In this document: positions 10,533-22,191 of the stretch, one piece after another
How positions within the stretch are numbered: the first letter of the stretch is position 1
How the letters are laid out: the number at the start of each line of letters is the position of its first letter
Assembly (NCBI GenBank): GCA_000320545.1
Contig: ADNK01000063.1
Span: forward strand, 1-64,000
Direction: 5' to 3'
Length of the DNA stretch: 64,000 nt
From: Bigelowiella natans CCMP2755
Lineage: Eukaryota; Cercozoa; Chlorarachniophyceae
The notes under the pieces: generated by a model
The model's input: the letters and a program-made list of their open reading frames with translations, nothing else
Told to the model about the DNA's origin: nothing
Database searches by the model: none
Made by a program: the position numbers and the translations under genes

Positions 10533-12710
10533 TACTACCATCACTATCACATAGCACCAGATACCCTTTCTTCTTCTTCTTCTCACCGGTTGTTGTTGTT
10601 TATCATCATTATCACCATTTATTACTATGAACAGCATCAGAAACTCTTTCTTGTTATTCTCACCGGTTGTTGTTGTTGCTGCTCTTCTGCTGCTATTATG
10701 CTACTGCTACTGCTGCTGCTATACAGCCAGGAAAATGACGAGGGCGACGGTTTCTTGTTGTTGTTGTTCTTCTTGGTTTCTCTCGTTCTCAGGTCCTGAA
10801 CTTTCTTCACCATTTCATCGACATATCTCGGTTCAAAGAAAGGCCATGAAGCTGCAGCAGCCAAAGACGCAACAACATTTGATTGCCACCACCATTCAAC
10901 CGGAACAAGCATGCTTATCAGCCTCAAAACCCCTGCCTCGTTCCATATTGCGACATCTTCATATACATCTGAATCAAACAGAACTACTGTGATCACGAAT
11001 AATCATTCAACCTTCGACTTTTTATACATATATAAATATATTCATATATCCTGAAAATGATGGATGGATGACAACACGCCGGTGGCAAAACATTCATTAT
11101 CATCAGCCGAGGATAGAGCCAGCACCTCTCGCTTTGTTGGTTCCACTAACAGAAACGATATGGAACGGCTCGTTTGCATAATCCTTGTGCGTAATTCGTA
11201 CGGAAAAATGCCTATTATTATTATTGTTATTATTATTATTGTTATTGTTATTATTGTTATTGTTATTGTTATTATTATTATTGTTATTGTTATTATTTTA
11301 TCATTATTATTATTGATTCTCAGCGGACACCTTATTTATTTTTCCATTCTCCCCCTCCCCCCCCCCCTCTCTAAAAACATATGATAATGATGGCCAAGCT
11401 TTATTTATCAGCGTGAATAGCATGTGAGTTATAGATACCTGGGAGAATCCTGAACTTTCACTTTATCTACAACATCACACAAAATAGAAGTAGTAGTAGT
11501 AGTAGTGGTAGTAACACAGGAATAGTAACAACAAATAATAATATTATCACAATAGTTCTATTACACATGCCTCACATAAATCGATGATGAGGCTGAAAAG
11601 AATAATTGTAATGATAATAACAACAACAACAACAACAACAACAGTAATAATAATAAGAGGAAGGAAATGATTAGAAACTGCTATCAGTTTTATTATTATC
11701 TGTGGACAAGGAGGAGGAAGAGGAGAGGTAAAAACAGTAGTCAGAAATGAAACAACGAGAGAATGAGCAGAGAATTGAGAAACCGCCATTAGTAAGTAAG
11801 TAATGCAGAGTAGTGGCAGTTTGTAGTAATTTGTAGCAATAATATAATAAATAAATACCCCAGACGATCTTCGATTTTTTGTGGAAGTATCTTTCAAGTT
11901 TCCTTTCAACGTGGTCAGCAGTGATATTGTCATCATAAGCCATATCAGCAAGAAACCCCATGTCCAATGCATCCAATCCGTACCATCTTTTATCACACAC
12001 TGCATAAGATGATCGTCTTACTGGAGAAGAAGAAGATGATGATAATGACAATCTTGCAGCACCACCACCCTTGGCTTTTGATGGTGTATTGTATTTTTTT
12101 CTTCGTTCTCTAGTGAATCGTTTGAATAGAGGTATCTTCAATGGTGATGATACTGCAGCAGCAGCAGCAGCAGGGGGAGGAGAAGGGGGAGGAGGAGGGA
12201 TACTAGTTTTATGATCCCTAGCACTGCTACTAGTTCTACTACTAGTACTAAAAGTAGACTTGTTGCTGCTGCTCCTCTTGTTTTTGCTGCTACCGCTTGG
12301 ATAATGATCGATAATAAACCCACTTCCATGGTCTGAGGCTACTGCTGCTGCTGCTGCTGTTGGACTAGTAGGAGTATTATAAGTGTGATGAGGTGTTTTA
12401 AGAGCACCAGCTATCATCATCTTATCCCCTCCAGCTGTTTCAATCAAATTGCAGTTGAAGAAGAGGTATGTCGCTAAAAGAATGAACCCTACATAAAGCC
12501 CATTGATGCCCTAAGGATGATGATAGATAGATAGATAGATAGATAGATAGCATCATCATCAAGACGATGAAGATGATGATGGTGATAATGATGATGACAG
12601 AAAGAAGAAGAGTTTCTTAACAAGAATAAGTTTATAATAATACGTACGATATGTTTATCATTACCCAGGAAAGGAGAATGCGAAGAATATAAATATTTGA
12701 TGAAGAAGAA

Positions 12711-12742
<32 letters not shown>

Positions 12743-15566
12743 GTGCGGTAACGATCTACTACTGCCGTTGGTGGTAAGAACCCCAGATAGACGACGACGA
12801 TGATGATGATGATGATGATGATGATGAAAGGGGTATTGATTGATGGAAGGACGGTGATGATGACTATAAGAAGCTCTTTCCTCGTTACTTAATTGGAAAT
12901 AATACTGTGATGAGCGTGATTGACGTTTGTGATGAGATGATGACTGATGGTGGTGGCTGCTTCTTCGTGACTCCTGAAGAATGCCTGGATAGTTACCCTT
13001 CTCCCTCAAGTATAAGTAAAGGAAGAAGGCGCATGGAAACAGCAGAAATGGGACCAGAATGTAGCGTAAGATGCCCCCCCCCATGTAAGGAAAGTGTGGA
13101 GGCGACAAGAAGGTATATAGTATCGATGTTAACCAGAAACTCACACACACCTGAGATCAAACAAGAAGGTATATAGTATCGATGTTTAACCAGACACTCA
13201 CACACACTCACACACACACACACACCTGAGATCAATACCCCAATGTGTCATAATAGTTAACTACTAAATAATAAAAACACACACTATATTATAGTAGACG
13301 CATAAGAAGAACAAATAGTACCGCTGTCGAGCCTAAGACTTCTCTGAGAATGGTTTTCTTGTGCTTACAACTTTTGCAGGCTGCTATATGCCGTGCCGGT
13401 ATTACACGCTCAATACCATCTACTAATCCATCATCATCATCTTCTTCTTCTTCTTCCTCGTCGCCGTCATTATTATTATTATCATTATCATTATCACCAA
13501 CAGCATATAATTCTCCTTGAAGATTGTTCTTATTAGCATCATTATCGTTGTGTCTGTTATTTTCCTGATTACTATTACTTGTAACCCTTAGATATCCCTT
13601 AATTTCCTCCTCCTCTTCTTCTTCTTCTTCTTCTTCTTCTTCTTCTTCTCTCTTCTTCCTCTTTGATTCATCATTATCATCATCATCGTCGTCATCAGTC
13701 ATCAGCACTGTAGTCCTCGCAGCAACATGCTGCTGCTGGTGTTGTTGCTTCTTCTTGTTCTTTTTCTTCTTCTTTATTCGTGCTGCATTGTAGCAGGTAG
13801 GCTTGGAAGTAGAAGAGGGAGGAGAAGGAGGAGATGGTATTGAATCAACTGCAAGTAGGTGCATATTATTTCCAAGTATCTTGTTACAACAATCACGATT
13901 GCAACTTCCTCTTAGATGTGATATGATGAGGAAACGACTAGTGCCTGATAAGCAATAACAACACAATGTATACACATATATTATGTGATCAACACTACTA
14001 TCTTTGCTATCTAATGCTACTACTACTATTCATTCCTACATAGTCAGTTTCTGTGTGCTATGGCACGTACTTTCTATTTAATCTCTTTTCATATAGAATA
14101 GTACCCCAATATACGAAGAAGAAGAGTAAGACTCTAAGAGCAGAAGGTGAAGATATCTTCATGGTAGTAGTAAATACGATTATCATAGCTAGAGGTAGCC
14201 TGTAAAAGGAGAGGAGAAAGAAGAAGAGGAAGGGAGATAGTACGAGTAGAACAAATTATATCATCTTAGATTTTATAATTTTAGTGGATCATGATCAACA
14301 TCGTCATCAATGAAGTAGGTGATGTGATCATCAATAATACACTATTAAGTACTACTAGTATGTAATAATTATAACCAAAGATCGATTCTCTCAATCATAG
14401 CATAGATGTGGCTTGTTTTATCTTTATCCCGAACATCCCATTCACATGCAAGAGTTGTCCAACTTCTCGTATAAGACGCCTCTGCTTTATTATAGTCTTC
14501 TTGTTCTTGTTCTTGTTCTTCTCCCTCAGCCTCATCGATGATATCTTCTTCTTCTTTCCCAGCATTAGTACTAGTACTAGTAGCAGCAGTAGTCGTAGCA
14601 GCAAACAGGGCGCCGCATATAAAGGAATTGTTGGAGGGCCGATTAGAGAGCACAGACACATAAAGCTCAATACCACAGCGAACACCAACTTCTACGAGGT
14701 ACAAAATCAGAATTAATACCTGATAATGAGAAATTATTAATTGATAATGATGATGATGATGATGATGATGATGATGTAATAACAAGTGATTCATCTTACA
14801 ATAACACTAAGCTGACATTATTAGTGGAGGTTCATAACTCAAATCAATTTATAGTTACTACTACTTCATTTTAGACGATGTTGGGGAGAGAAAGAATGAA
14901 GTAAAAGTCACGTATCGATTATTATCCAATGAAAATATTATAATCATCAATCATTTTTATTATTATTTTTTACACGTATTAGTAGTAGAAACATACCCCA
15001 AGAACCCAGACAGAGATGTTAACCCACCAAGTTGCGTCGATTTTGATCGGTAAATTCAAAATAATAAAAGCATAAACATACGTGGCTCTAAAGACCCATT
15101 TATGAGAGTAATTCCAAACGTAGTCACACCATTTCGTGGGGTTAAACTCCTCGTTGTCTTCGTCATCTTTCTCATGATCAAAAGTTTTGTCCAAAACATG
15201 ACGGTGATAACGATGAGGGTGATAACGGTGAGGGGTGTAGTCGTATCTTCCTCCTCTTCTAATTCTTGATCCACTACAATTCACACTTGCAGCAAATGCA
15301 GGCTTGTGCACTGTCCTGTATGGTACGTTGCTATCAGTGGTGGTGGTGGTAAGAAGGAAGATGATAATGATGATCATGATAATTAATACAGTAAATGCTG
15401 CTGAGAAGAGAAAGATCCAAACTACTACCCTGTCATTTCAGCTTCTACACATCGGTAGAAACACAAAGAAGTGTAATGTAAGATGAACACCCATACCTTA
15501 ATAAATAAACATCAGAGTAGTGAGTGCTAGTACCATGTGCTTACTCTTTGAATTTACAAAGGAGAT

Positions 15567-15609
<43 letters not shown>

Positions 15610-16033
15610 TATAATCCTTCTGGCTTCTTCGCTCAGCATACAGCAGCAGCAGCAGCAGCAACACGAACATCAGGTTGTTCACTGTGATGGTAAGAAGAGG
15701 GGATACTAGTACACCGCACACAACACTTATTGTTATTTCACAATACTAATAGTAACAATAAATCTCTCTCTAACAAATATTACACTCTAGACAGCGACGA
15801 CAGTCGTAGTAGTAGTAGCGAATAATAAACGATGATTGTCACACTACTAGCAGCTACAATATAGTATACCATATTTAGAGGAACCATCTGAAGCGTGCAA
15901 AGGATAAGACGAACGATGGGGCTGTTGATGGACTCCACGTACGAGATCAACCTATTATTATTATTATTAATAACACATTATTACAAATGTGTATCATTCC
16001 TGCACTAGCAAAACTACTTGTAGTAAATATGTA

Positions 16034-16073
<40 letters not shown>

Positions 16074-17369
16074 TCTCGTCCTTTTCCTTCTCCTTCTAGT
16101 TTATGTTGGAGGGGTTGTTTACCCATGCATCTTAAGGACAGAGTTTTGCGCCAACATGAGCGTGAAGACTGTCGCAGCTGCCATAGCTCCAAATGCAAAA
16201 CATACCTACAAATGATGACGACGACGACAACGGAACAACAACAACAACAGCAATAAGAATAATGATAATATCGGAGAACAATGGAAAAATGAAGCTGTGG
16301 TGCTATGGTATGTTATCATCATCTTAAATTAGTATTAGTCAACAGCATACTGCAAGCCAAGCATCATTTCACGATTCATGTTATGCTGTTTTATATCGAT
16401 ATAGTACTAACTCGTAAGGCCTTGTCGATTAGCAACAAAGGAACGATAAACGCGCCATTGACATCATTAAATATTATCTGTTCGATAAAGAAGAAAGTTG
16501 CGACAGATTGGATCATGAGGCAGAATCAAACTATCAGTTCAAATATAAAGAAGAATAACACCTATATTATTATTATTATACAAATACCTTGAGAAACTTC
16601 TCGAACACATCGTCGTCGTTAATTACGCTGTGATGCACTTGCATTGTCATGAAACTTGGTAGCCAACTGCTATGACGCTTCTGTCTTGTTCGCATGTACT
16701 AATTGTCGTTTTTGTTGTAAGGAAGAGGAAGAGGAAGTGGAAGAGGAATCAACTTGCAAATATATATATATATATGTATATATATATTATTTAATGCACA
16801 TATGTAAGTAATAAGTAGTTAGCATACCTGATCTACGCTGAAAGTGTCGATTCGTCTTTGTTCTTCATGCTGATAGCTGCGCCTTTTCTGTCTTCTATCC
16901 TTCTTCCTCTTCATCTTACGTGTTCTTTTTGATTTGCTGTGTTGACCTATCCAGACGTATAAAGAGGGGTTTGCGTAAAATCAAATCAATGTTGAAATAT
17001 CCACACACTTGGAGGGGGGGGGGGGGGCAAGAACGAATGAAGGCAGCAGTCGATATCTCAAACACAGCAGCAGCGTTATTATTATTATACTAGATTGAGG
17101 AGATTCACCATACAAAGTAGCAGCAACAGCAGCATTGCGTCCAAGAATTATCTACTACCAATCCTATTCGAGATATCGATGCTGCAAACTTGTTCGCCAT
17201 AATCATTTCCCCTCTTCTTCTTCTTCTTCTTCGCCTCATCGTCACCAGCTGCCGAGCTACAGCGTGCTGATGTCGTCGTTGGCATGGGAGGCATTAGCCA
17301 ATTTGATACAGATATGGGAGGAGGAGGAGGAGGAGGAGGAGGAGGAGGAGGAGGAGAAGATCCCCTCAT
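9946..17369 (-). CDS. Large membrane-bound class 3 lipase (diacylglycerol-lipase-like)
   Basis: About 16 exons, about 1340 residues: 17369-17159, 16946-16828, 16698-16588, 16205-16123, 15951-about 15845, 15681-15642, 15429-14997, 14719-14376, 14199-14105, 13944-13322, 13150-12665, 12510-11859, 11449-11439 (11 nt), 11183-11126, 10983 or 10986-10664, 10311-9946. Phases agree at all joins except 15.9/15.7 kb, which I could not settle; the 11-nt exon is tentative. The N-terminal two thirds holds about seven or more hydrophobic spans, separated by acidic, His, Ser and poly-Glu loops. The C-terminus is the Lipase_3 domain: an IVSVSGTN strand, then FDSDVYEDVAIW, the nucleophile elbow GHSLGGG, the Asp region YADRDIIPVID and a Cys/His-rich end (CHSL...CELWRACG). 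It probably releases fatty acid from a membrane glycerolipid such as diacylglycerol. ATG 17369 is the first after an in-frame stop. Confidence 0.85.
15569..15606. repeat. (TA)n microsatellite in a lipase intron
   Basis: About 19 TA units just downstream of the short exon ending at 15642. Similar TA tracts lie at 16039-16067, 38374-38411, 45614-45647 and 48799-48828. Confidence 0.95.
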
Positions 17370-17954
17370 TTTCGGATCGATATTCAAAGAAGCAGCCTAT
17401 GAAGAGGGAGAAGTTTCATCCCCCCCCCCTGTCAACTTTGCACATTTTCGTAAAAATTGACAAGCAACACGCTCGGGGCGGATGACCAAGAACATTGTTA
17501 ATCAATGGCTATTATGTTTCTGCGACAACAAATATACCAACAAAAATTATGAAAACGGAGGAAGAGAGGAACGGCTTCAACGAGATCATTTTTCTGGTAA
17601 TTTTTACGTTATCATTACATTGTCATTGTTCCTTCATTCTGTGTGGTTCTTCGGTCGGAAAAGATCTAGGGATTATTTACTAAATTATGCAGTAGCAGCA
17701 GCCAGCCGTTATGATGGATGTAATAAATAATAGGAGAAGTGTGGTGTCACTCACTGGTGTCTGTCGAGTATTATGTGTCATCATTATTAATCTTTTAGTT
17801 GAGAAGTACGAGAAATAGTACTAATTTCGACTTTTTCCCAGAGATTTTAGGAGATGGCAGCCCAGGTTGGAAACTCGTTGAATCTCCTACGAGGATAATT
17901 GTTCCGAATTCAGCCTTATTAGATCCGATTAGGGAGAGCCCCCCTAAAGTCTAG
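17370..17954. promoter_or_regulatory. Shared upstream region of two divergent genes
   Basis: 585 bp between the lipase start (-) and the next gene start (+). No coding sequence is supported. I recognise no specific promoter element. Confidence 0.4.
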
Positions 17955-18797
17955 ATGGCGTGTAAGAGGCGTCAAGATTCATTTTGGTTTGGAATTGCTA
18001 TAGGTTGACTTGCGTCGGGCATCGGCCGATCAGTGTAAATAACTGAGTTATTCTTCACAGGTGCTGGCATAGGATCCGTGCTGACAGTTGCATTGAATTG
18101 CATACGAAGGCGGCAGTACTTTCGAGATGCGCGGAGAAGATCTCATTCTCGTTTGATTTCTCGTCGAGATTATTTCGATATAAAAAGTGATAAAAAATCT
18201 GTACCCCCTATATATCCTCCCACCCACTGGTGCCGAACCGTGATGCCGGCGACTTCTGAGAGATTCATAGCCGTCCTTAAAGTAACAGATGATTCTGCAT
18301 GCTCTCGAGAGGTTCTTGTACTTTTGAAATCAGCGGAAGGATATGCAACTGTCTGTGCGTTGACAGATAGGAAGAACCCAACCCAAATCTTTAATCGTGT
18401 ACCGAGTCAACAAGAATATGAAGCTGTGAGTATGGCAGCATCGCAAGTTGCCGCAGCCTTTTTGAGATTAGGAATATACCCCCAGATGGAACTCCTTGGA
18501 AATAACTCACATTATTTCAACGAAGCGAAGGGAGTATTGGAGCTGGGAAACACAAAAGAGCCGTACTCTCCACATTTTCATGTTTATGGTAGAGGAGACC
18601 CGAAACACGAATACGTGAAAGGGGTGCCACTTCGAGGATCCACACCTTACAAAGTCATGATTCCAAGGAACAGAGCGGAAAAATTTGAGAAGGGTGAGGC
18701 GGTGAAGGTTGCTATTGCCCTTGCACAGAGTCTAAGCAGCGTGCAGCTCCACCCTAGTGTAAAAATTGTTGAAAAAAAAGTAATATTATCATCCTAG
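17955..18797 (+). CDS. Single-pass membrane-anchored protein of unknown family
   Basis: Two exons, 17955-18003 and 18061-18797, across a 57-bp intron with matching phase, give 261 residues. The join creates one N-terminal membrane helix (FWFGIAIGAGIGSVLTVAL, residues about 9-27). A basic stretch follows and then a soluble domain from about residue 75. The domain contains a distinctive SPHFHVYGRGDP block followed by GVPLRGSTPYKVMIPR. The His-x-His next to Arg-Gly resembles phosphoester-binding motifs such as those of HIT enzymes, but I cannot assign it to that family. It is transcribed away from the lipase. Confidence 0.7.
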
Positions 18798-18913
18798 GGC
18801 CGCCTGCTAGCGATTGCTGCCGCAACCACTCTTGCCAATATTAATTCTGCTTTGCCGTGCTTCAAACCTACATATGTATACACATTGCATACGTACATGG
18901 CAGTCATTGCACG

Positions 18914-18976
<63 letters not shown>

Positions 18977-19521
18977 AATATGTCTATATTATCTGTCAAC
19001 GCGAAGCACAAATGCTGCGACATTCAGCTCGCGGCAGACTCGATCATCGATCAAGCACCGCCGCGATACGCTAGGCACGACGAAGCTTCACACGCACCTC
19101 CGCATTTCGTCGTCAGACAGGTGAGACCGAATGTGCTCGCTATTTAGTGCGTACGGTGTGATCCATGCTAGCATGCACTCTACTCTATTACTTCGCCATC
19201 GATTCAAGTGCAGACAGCATCATCTGCGCTGTAAGCGTGTGCAGACTGCGAGCTACCAGCTTGCGAATGGCAAGACAAATAAGCACATAGCACCAGGGCA
19301 TCACACACACATGGCTAGATGGGCTCAGCAGCACAATAGACCATTTAGCGGCTACGGCTTTGCAATCAAGTCCTCCAAACTACAAGGAATGGAACAATAA
19401 TGAGCGAAATACGTAAACTGAACATGCTGTAACATTTTTATTGTCGCTTGGTCTTTTAAAGAGAAATATTTCGATGCTTGTCCAGTAAGAACTCTGGGAT
19501 ACATTTTGTTTTTCCTGCACC
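18798..19521. other. Intergenic with CT/TA microsatellites and a short TGCA-rich patch
   Basis: A (CT)n tract at 18917-18951 runs straight into (TA)n to about 18976. From about 18990 to 19390 the DNA is more GC-rich with no supported gene. The remainder is downstream of the Ask1-like gene. Confidence 0.6.
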
Positions 19522-21460
19522 TCAGTCGGTACTGATGTCTAGGATGTCCTCTTCTTTTTCCAAAGTATTGCACGCATACCTGAGCATTATCAAAGCATGA
19601 ATCAGATTTGGCAGCTTCACACTGTTCTTCAATACATTGACATCTATTACATTGATCGACTCCCCTTTCCGATTCTCTTAATGAAACCTCGGGAAATCAA
19701 TAGCTCAACCATCAATGTTAGTCGTTCTGAATTGAAGTTCTTAATTTTGGCAGCGAGATTATCTACGTAGGGGAAAGATTAAGATTATAAGTTCATCACA
19801 TTCAAATCTTGGATCCTTGTGTTTCTACCTATAGACTGAGGTTTTTGGACAGTCATGTTCTCGGTCACAAATTGCATGTATACTCGTTCAAGCTGAGAGG
19901 CACCTAGTCCATGCTGAGTCAAAACATTGAAGCTGATCAGTTCACATCTCACTCGTTTCAGTATTTCGGAAACCTGATAAATTCTAGGAAATTGGGAGAG
20001 GTCAAGTTCCTTCGCTCGCGTTGTGTTTTCCTTTTCTTGCTGATCCTCTTGGTCTGAAAGTGCCTTCTTCGATAATGCATTACCAGACTTTGGCGTCGAG
20101 TGGTATTTAAGGTCAGCAATCCCACTGATTTCAGAGCTTCGAATAGAATTATTAACTCGAGACGCAAGTGGAGTACTATCCGACAAATCCTCAACATTGA
20201 AAGCGATTTCACTATCAACATGGAAGCTACGATGTCCATTGTTCGTATCATCATCCTCTAGATTATGCTCCCATTTTTCTTCGCGATGGACAAGTTTTTG
20301 AGAAGCATTCGTAACAGGAGACATGAATTCTGCTCCTTCGTCCTCAGGCTCCTTAGCGTCATTTGTCGATGTCATGCTCATGTCCTGGTTAAGCTGCCTT
20401 TGGCAACTATATGGAGCCGTCATTTTTTTACGATTTCCATCTTTATATGTAACAGAGTAAATAAGTTTTCTTCCCCAAATTCTATCATTATGAAAAATAA
20501 GATTCAAGAAACCAACCTGAGACAACGAATGGGGTAGTCAATGGAGGAGTGATGTGACGGAGAGATTCAAGCGATTCAATTGATTTTTCTTCTTTAACCC
20601 TAGAATGCTTACGGACTGTAAACATTGAAATTAGAGGAGAACACGACAGGTTGGAAAGTGACATGAAAACCTGAATGGAATGGGGTTGTCCTTGGAGGAG
20701 AAATTTTTCGTAACAGGTCCGACAGCTCACCAGATACTGTTCCAAAATTTTGAGATTATGGTACTATCTGGCTATTGCTTTTACGAACGAAAGAGAAATT
20801 CAAACTGCAGCTTATCTTACCTGGGGTTGACGTGAATCCAGCCCCGGCATCACCTCCTCCAATAGGAGTCTTGGTCCCACCAAAATGAATTGATGATCCA
20901 AGGGTTGAGTGGGTCGAGTTAGTGAAACTTGGCGCCTGTACACTTGGGAAGGAGGTGAAAAACTTGGACCACACCTAAGAAGAGTCCATAATAACTGGTA
21001 TGAATTTAATTACTGTCTCCAATGATAATAAAAAATCTCTCATTTTGAAAGGAGCTGAATCAATGAAGAATATTTTTTACAGTTAAAGGCCTTCACCTGC
21101 AATGACTCATTTATGGACTTTGTTTGAGTTGCATAAGTTTTGACCTATATTTAATTTGAATTCGTTAAAAGTTCTCACATTATGTGTAAAAATTGGGCAT
21201 ACGTTATTTAGGATCTTCGATGCCACGTGTTGTGCATTGACTAAAGAAGAATCAATCATCCTTAATGTAAATGTGATTTTTTGCTCGACTTGCTCCAGCT
21301 TTTGCTTGACTTCCTCTGGAGTGGGCTGTGGTTGTGGGGGGGGCAGATTTTCTGGTGCTACTGACTCTTCCGATGGTCCTTTCGTCCTATACCTTGAACG
21401 TCTCGATTTCTGATTAAACATCATCCCATTTTTTTTTGATAAAAAACATAGAATCTTCAT
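19522..21460 (-). CDS. Ask1-like DASH/Dam1 complex subunit
   Basis: Exons: 21460-about 21145, 20974-20821, 20736-20671, 20615-20517, 20440-19829, 19762-19651, 19579-19522; about 470 residues. All joins are in phase except the first, where a small exon may be missing or the donor differs. Residues about 50-105 read EEVKQKLEQVEQKITFTL then RMIDSSL...ILNNVCPIF, and exon 2 opens VWSKFFTSFP. This matches the Ask1 N-terminal helix pair (I-T-x-x-L-Q-x-I-D... and W-x-x-FF). Ask1 is part of the ring that couples kinetochores to microtubules. The middle is acidic and Ser/Thr-rich with two related motifs, ISPPRTTPF and ITPPLTTPF, which look like kinase sites. The C-terminus looks like a small winged-helix fold (LMVELLISRGFIKRIGKG). 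The start is the first ATG after an in-frame stop. The Ask1 assignment rests on a short region. Confidence 0.55.
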
Positions 21461-22191
21461 TCATAACTACAAATTCTGGTCTACACAGAAAAGGGCATTC
21501 AATTACCATTGCGGAAGGATATAAAAACTTCGATGTGACGTTTGCACAAATTCGGAGGGGGGGACGGCAGACTTGTGGAATAACAGAGGTATATGTGAAT
21601 GGCGACACCTCAACACTTTAGTCGCACTACCATAGCTCCATGCGTTTCCAACCTAAAGGATTGAAAACCGAAACACTTCCCCGCCATCTGCGTCGCCGTT
21701 GGTTCGAGGTGGTCTGAGCTTTCCCGCGCCGCGTTTCTCGCAAAAATTAAAAAAACGGCATCAGAGTACCACCGTGAAACGGGAAATCCTTGTTGGAGGT
21801 GTCCAAGAATTATTTTCTTAGCTCTGTCTCAAAATATCCTGGATTTTATCCTCATTCTTTCTCGGTTTCTCATAAATTGGACATGGAGAAATCATGATGA
21901 AAAATCTGGGAGTTCATAATGAGCGACATTTGATTTGGCCTGTTTTTAAAGATACTTTCAAGCGTTTTTGGCTGTTGGTGTGCGATTCTATCTGCACTTT
22001 AAAGGCGTTGGCTTAATTGGGGAGGGCAACGAGCTCCAACAACTCACTCATCCCGCAGGGTTTTTCCCGACCATTTTATTCTGTTCTACGTAAGATATGC
22101 CTGCGACTGATTAGGGTGAATATAAACCTGATCAAAATCCCGTGCATCCTCAATGCGCCTCTGAAGATAAGAAATTGTCAAGTACACGAAG
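21461..22191. promoter_or_regulatory. Shared upstream region of Ask1-like and 5-phosphatase genes
   Basis: 731 bp between divergent starts. No exon is supported; GC is slightly higher around 21660-21760. I see no recognisable motif. Confidence 0.35.

Noticed and set aside
13614-13649. TTC repeat as an intronic microsatellite
   Set aside because: It lies inside an exon with correct phase at both ends, so it most likely encodes poly-Glu.
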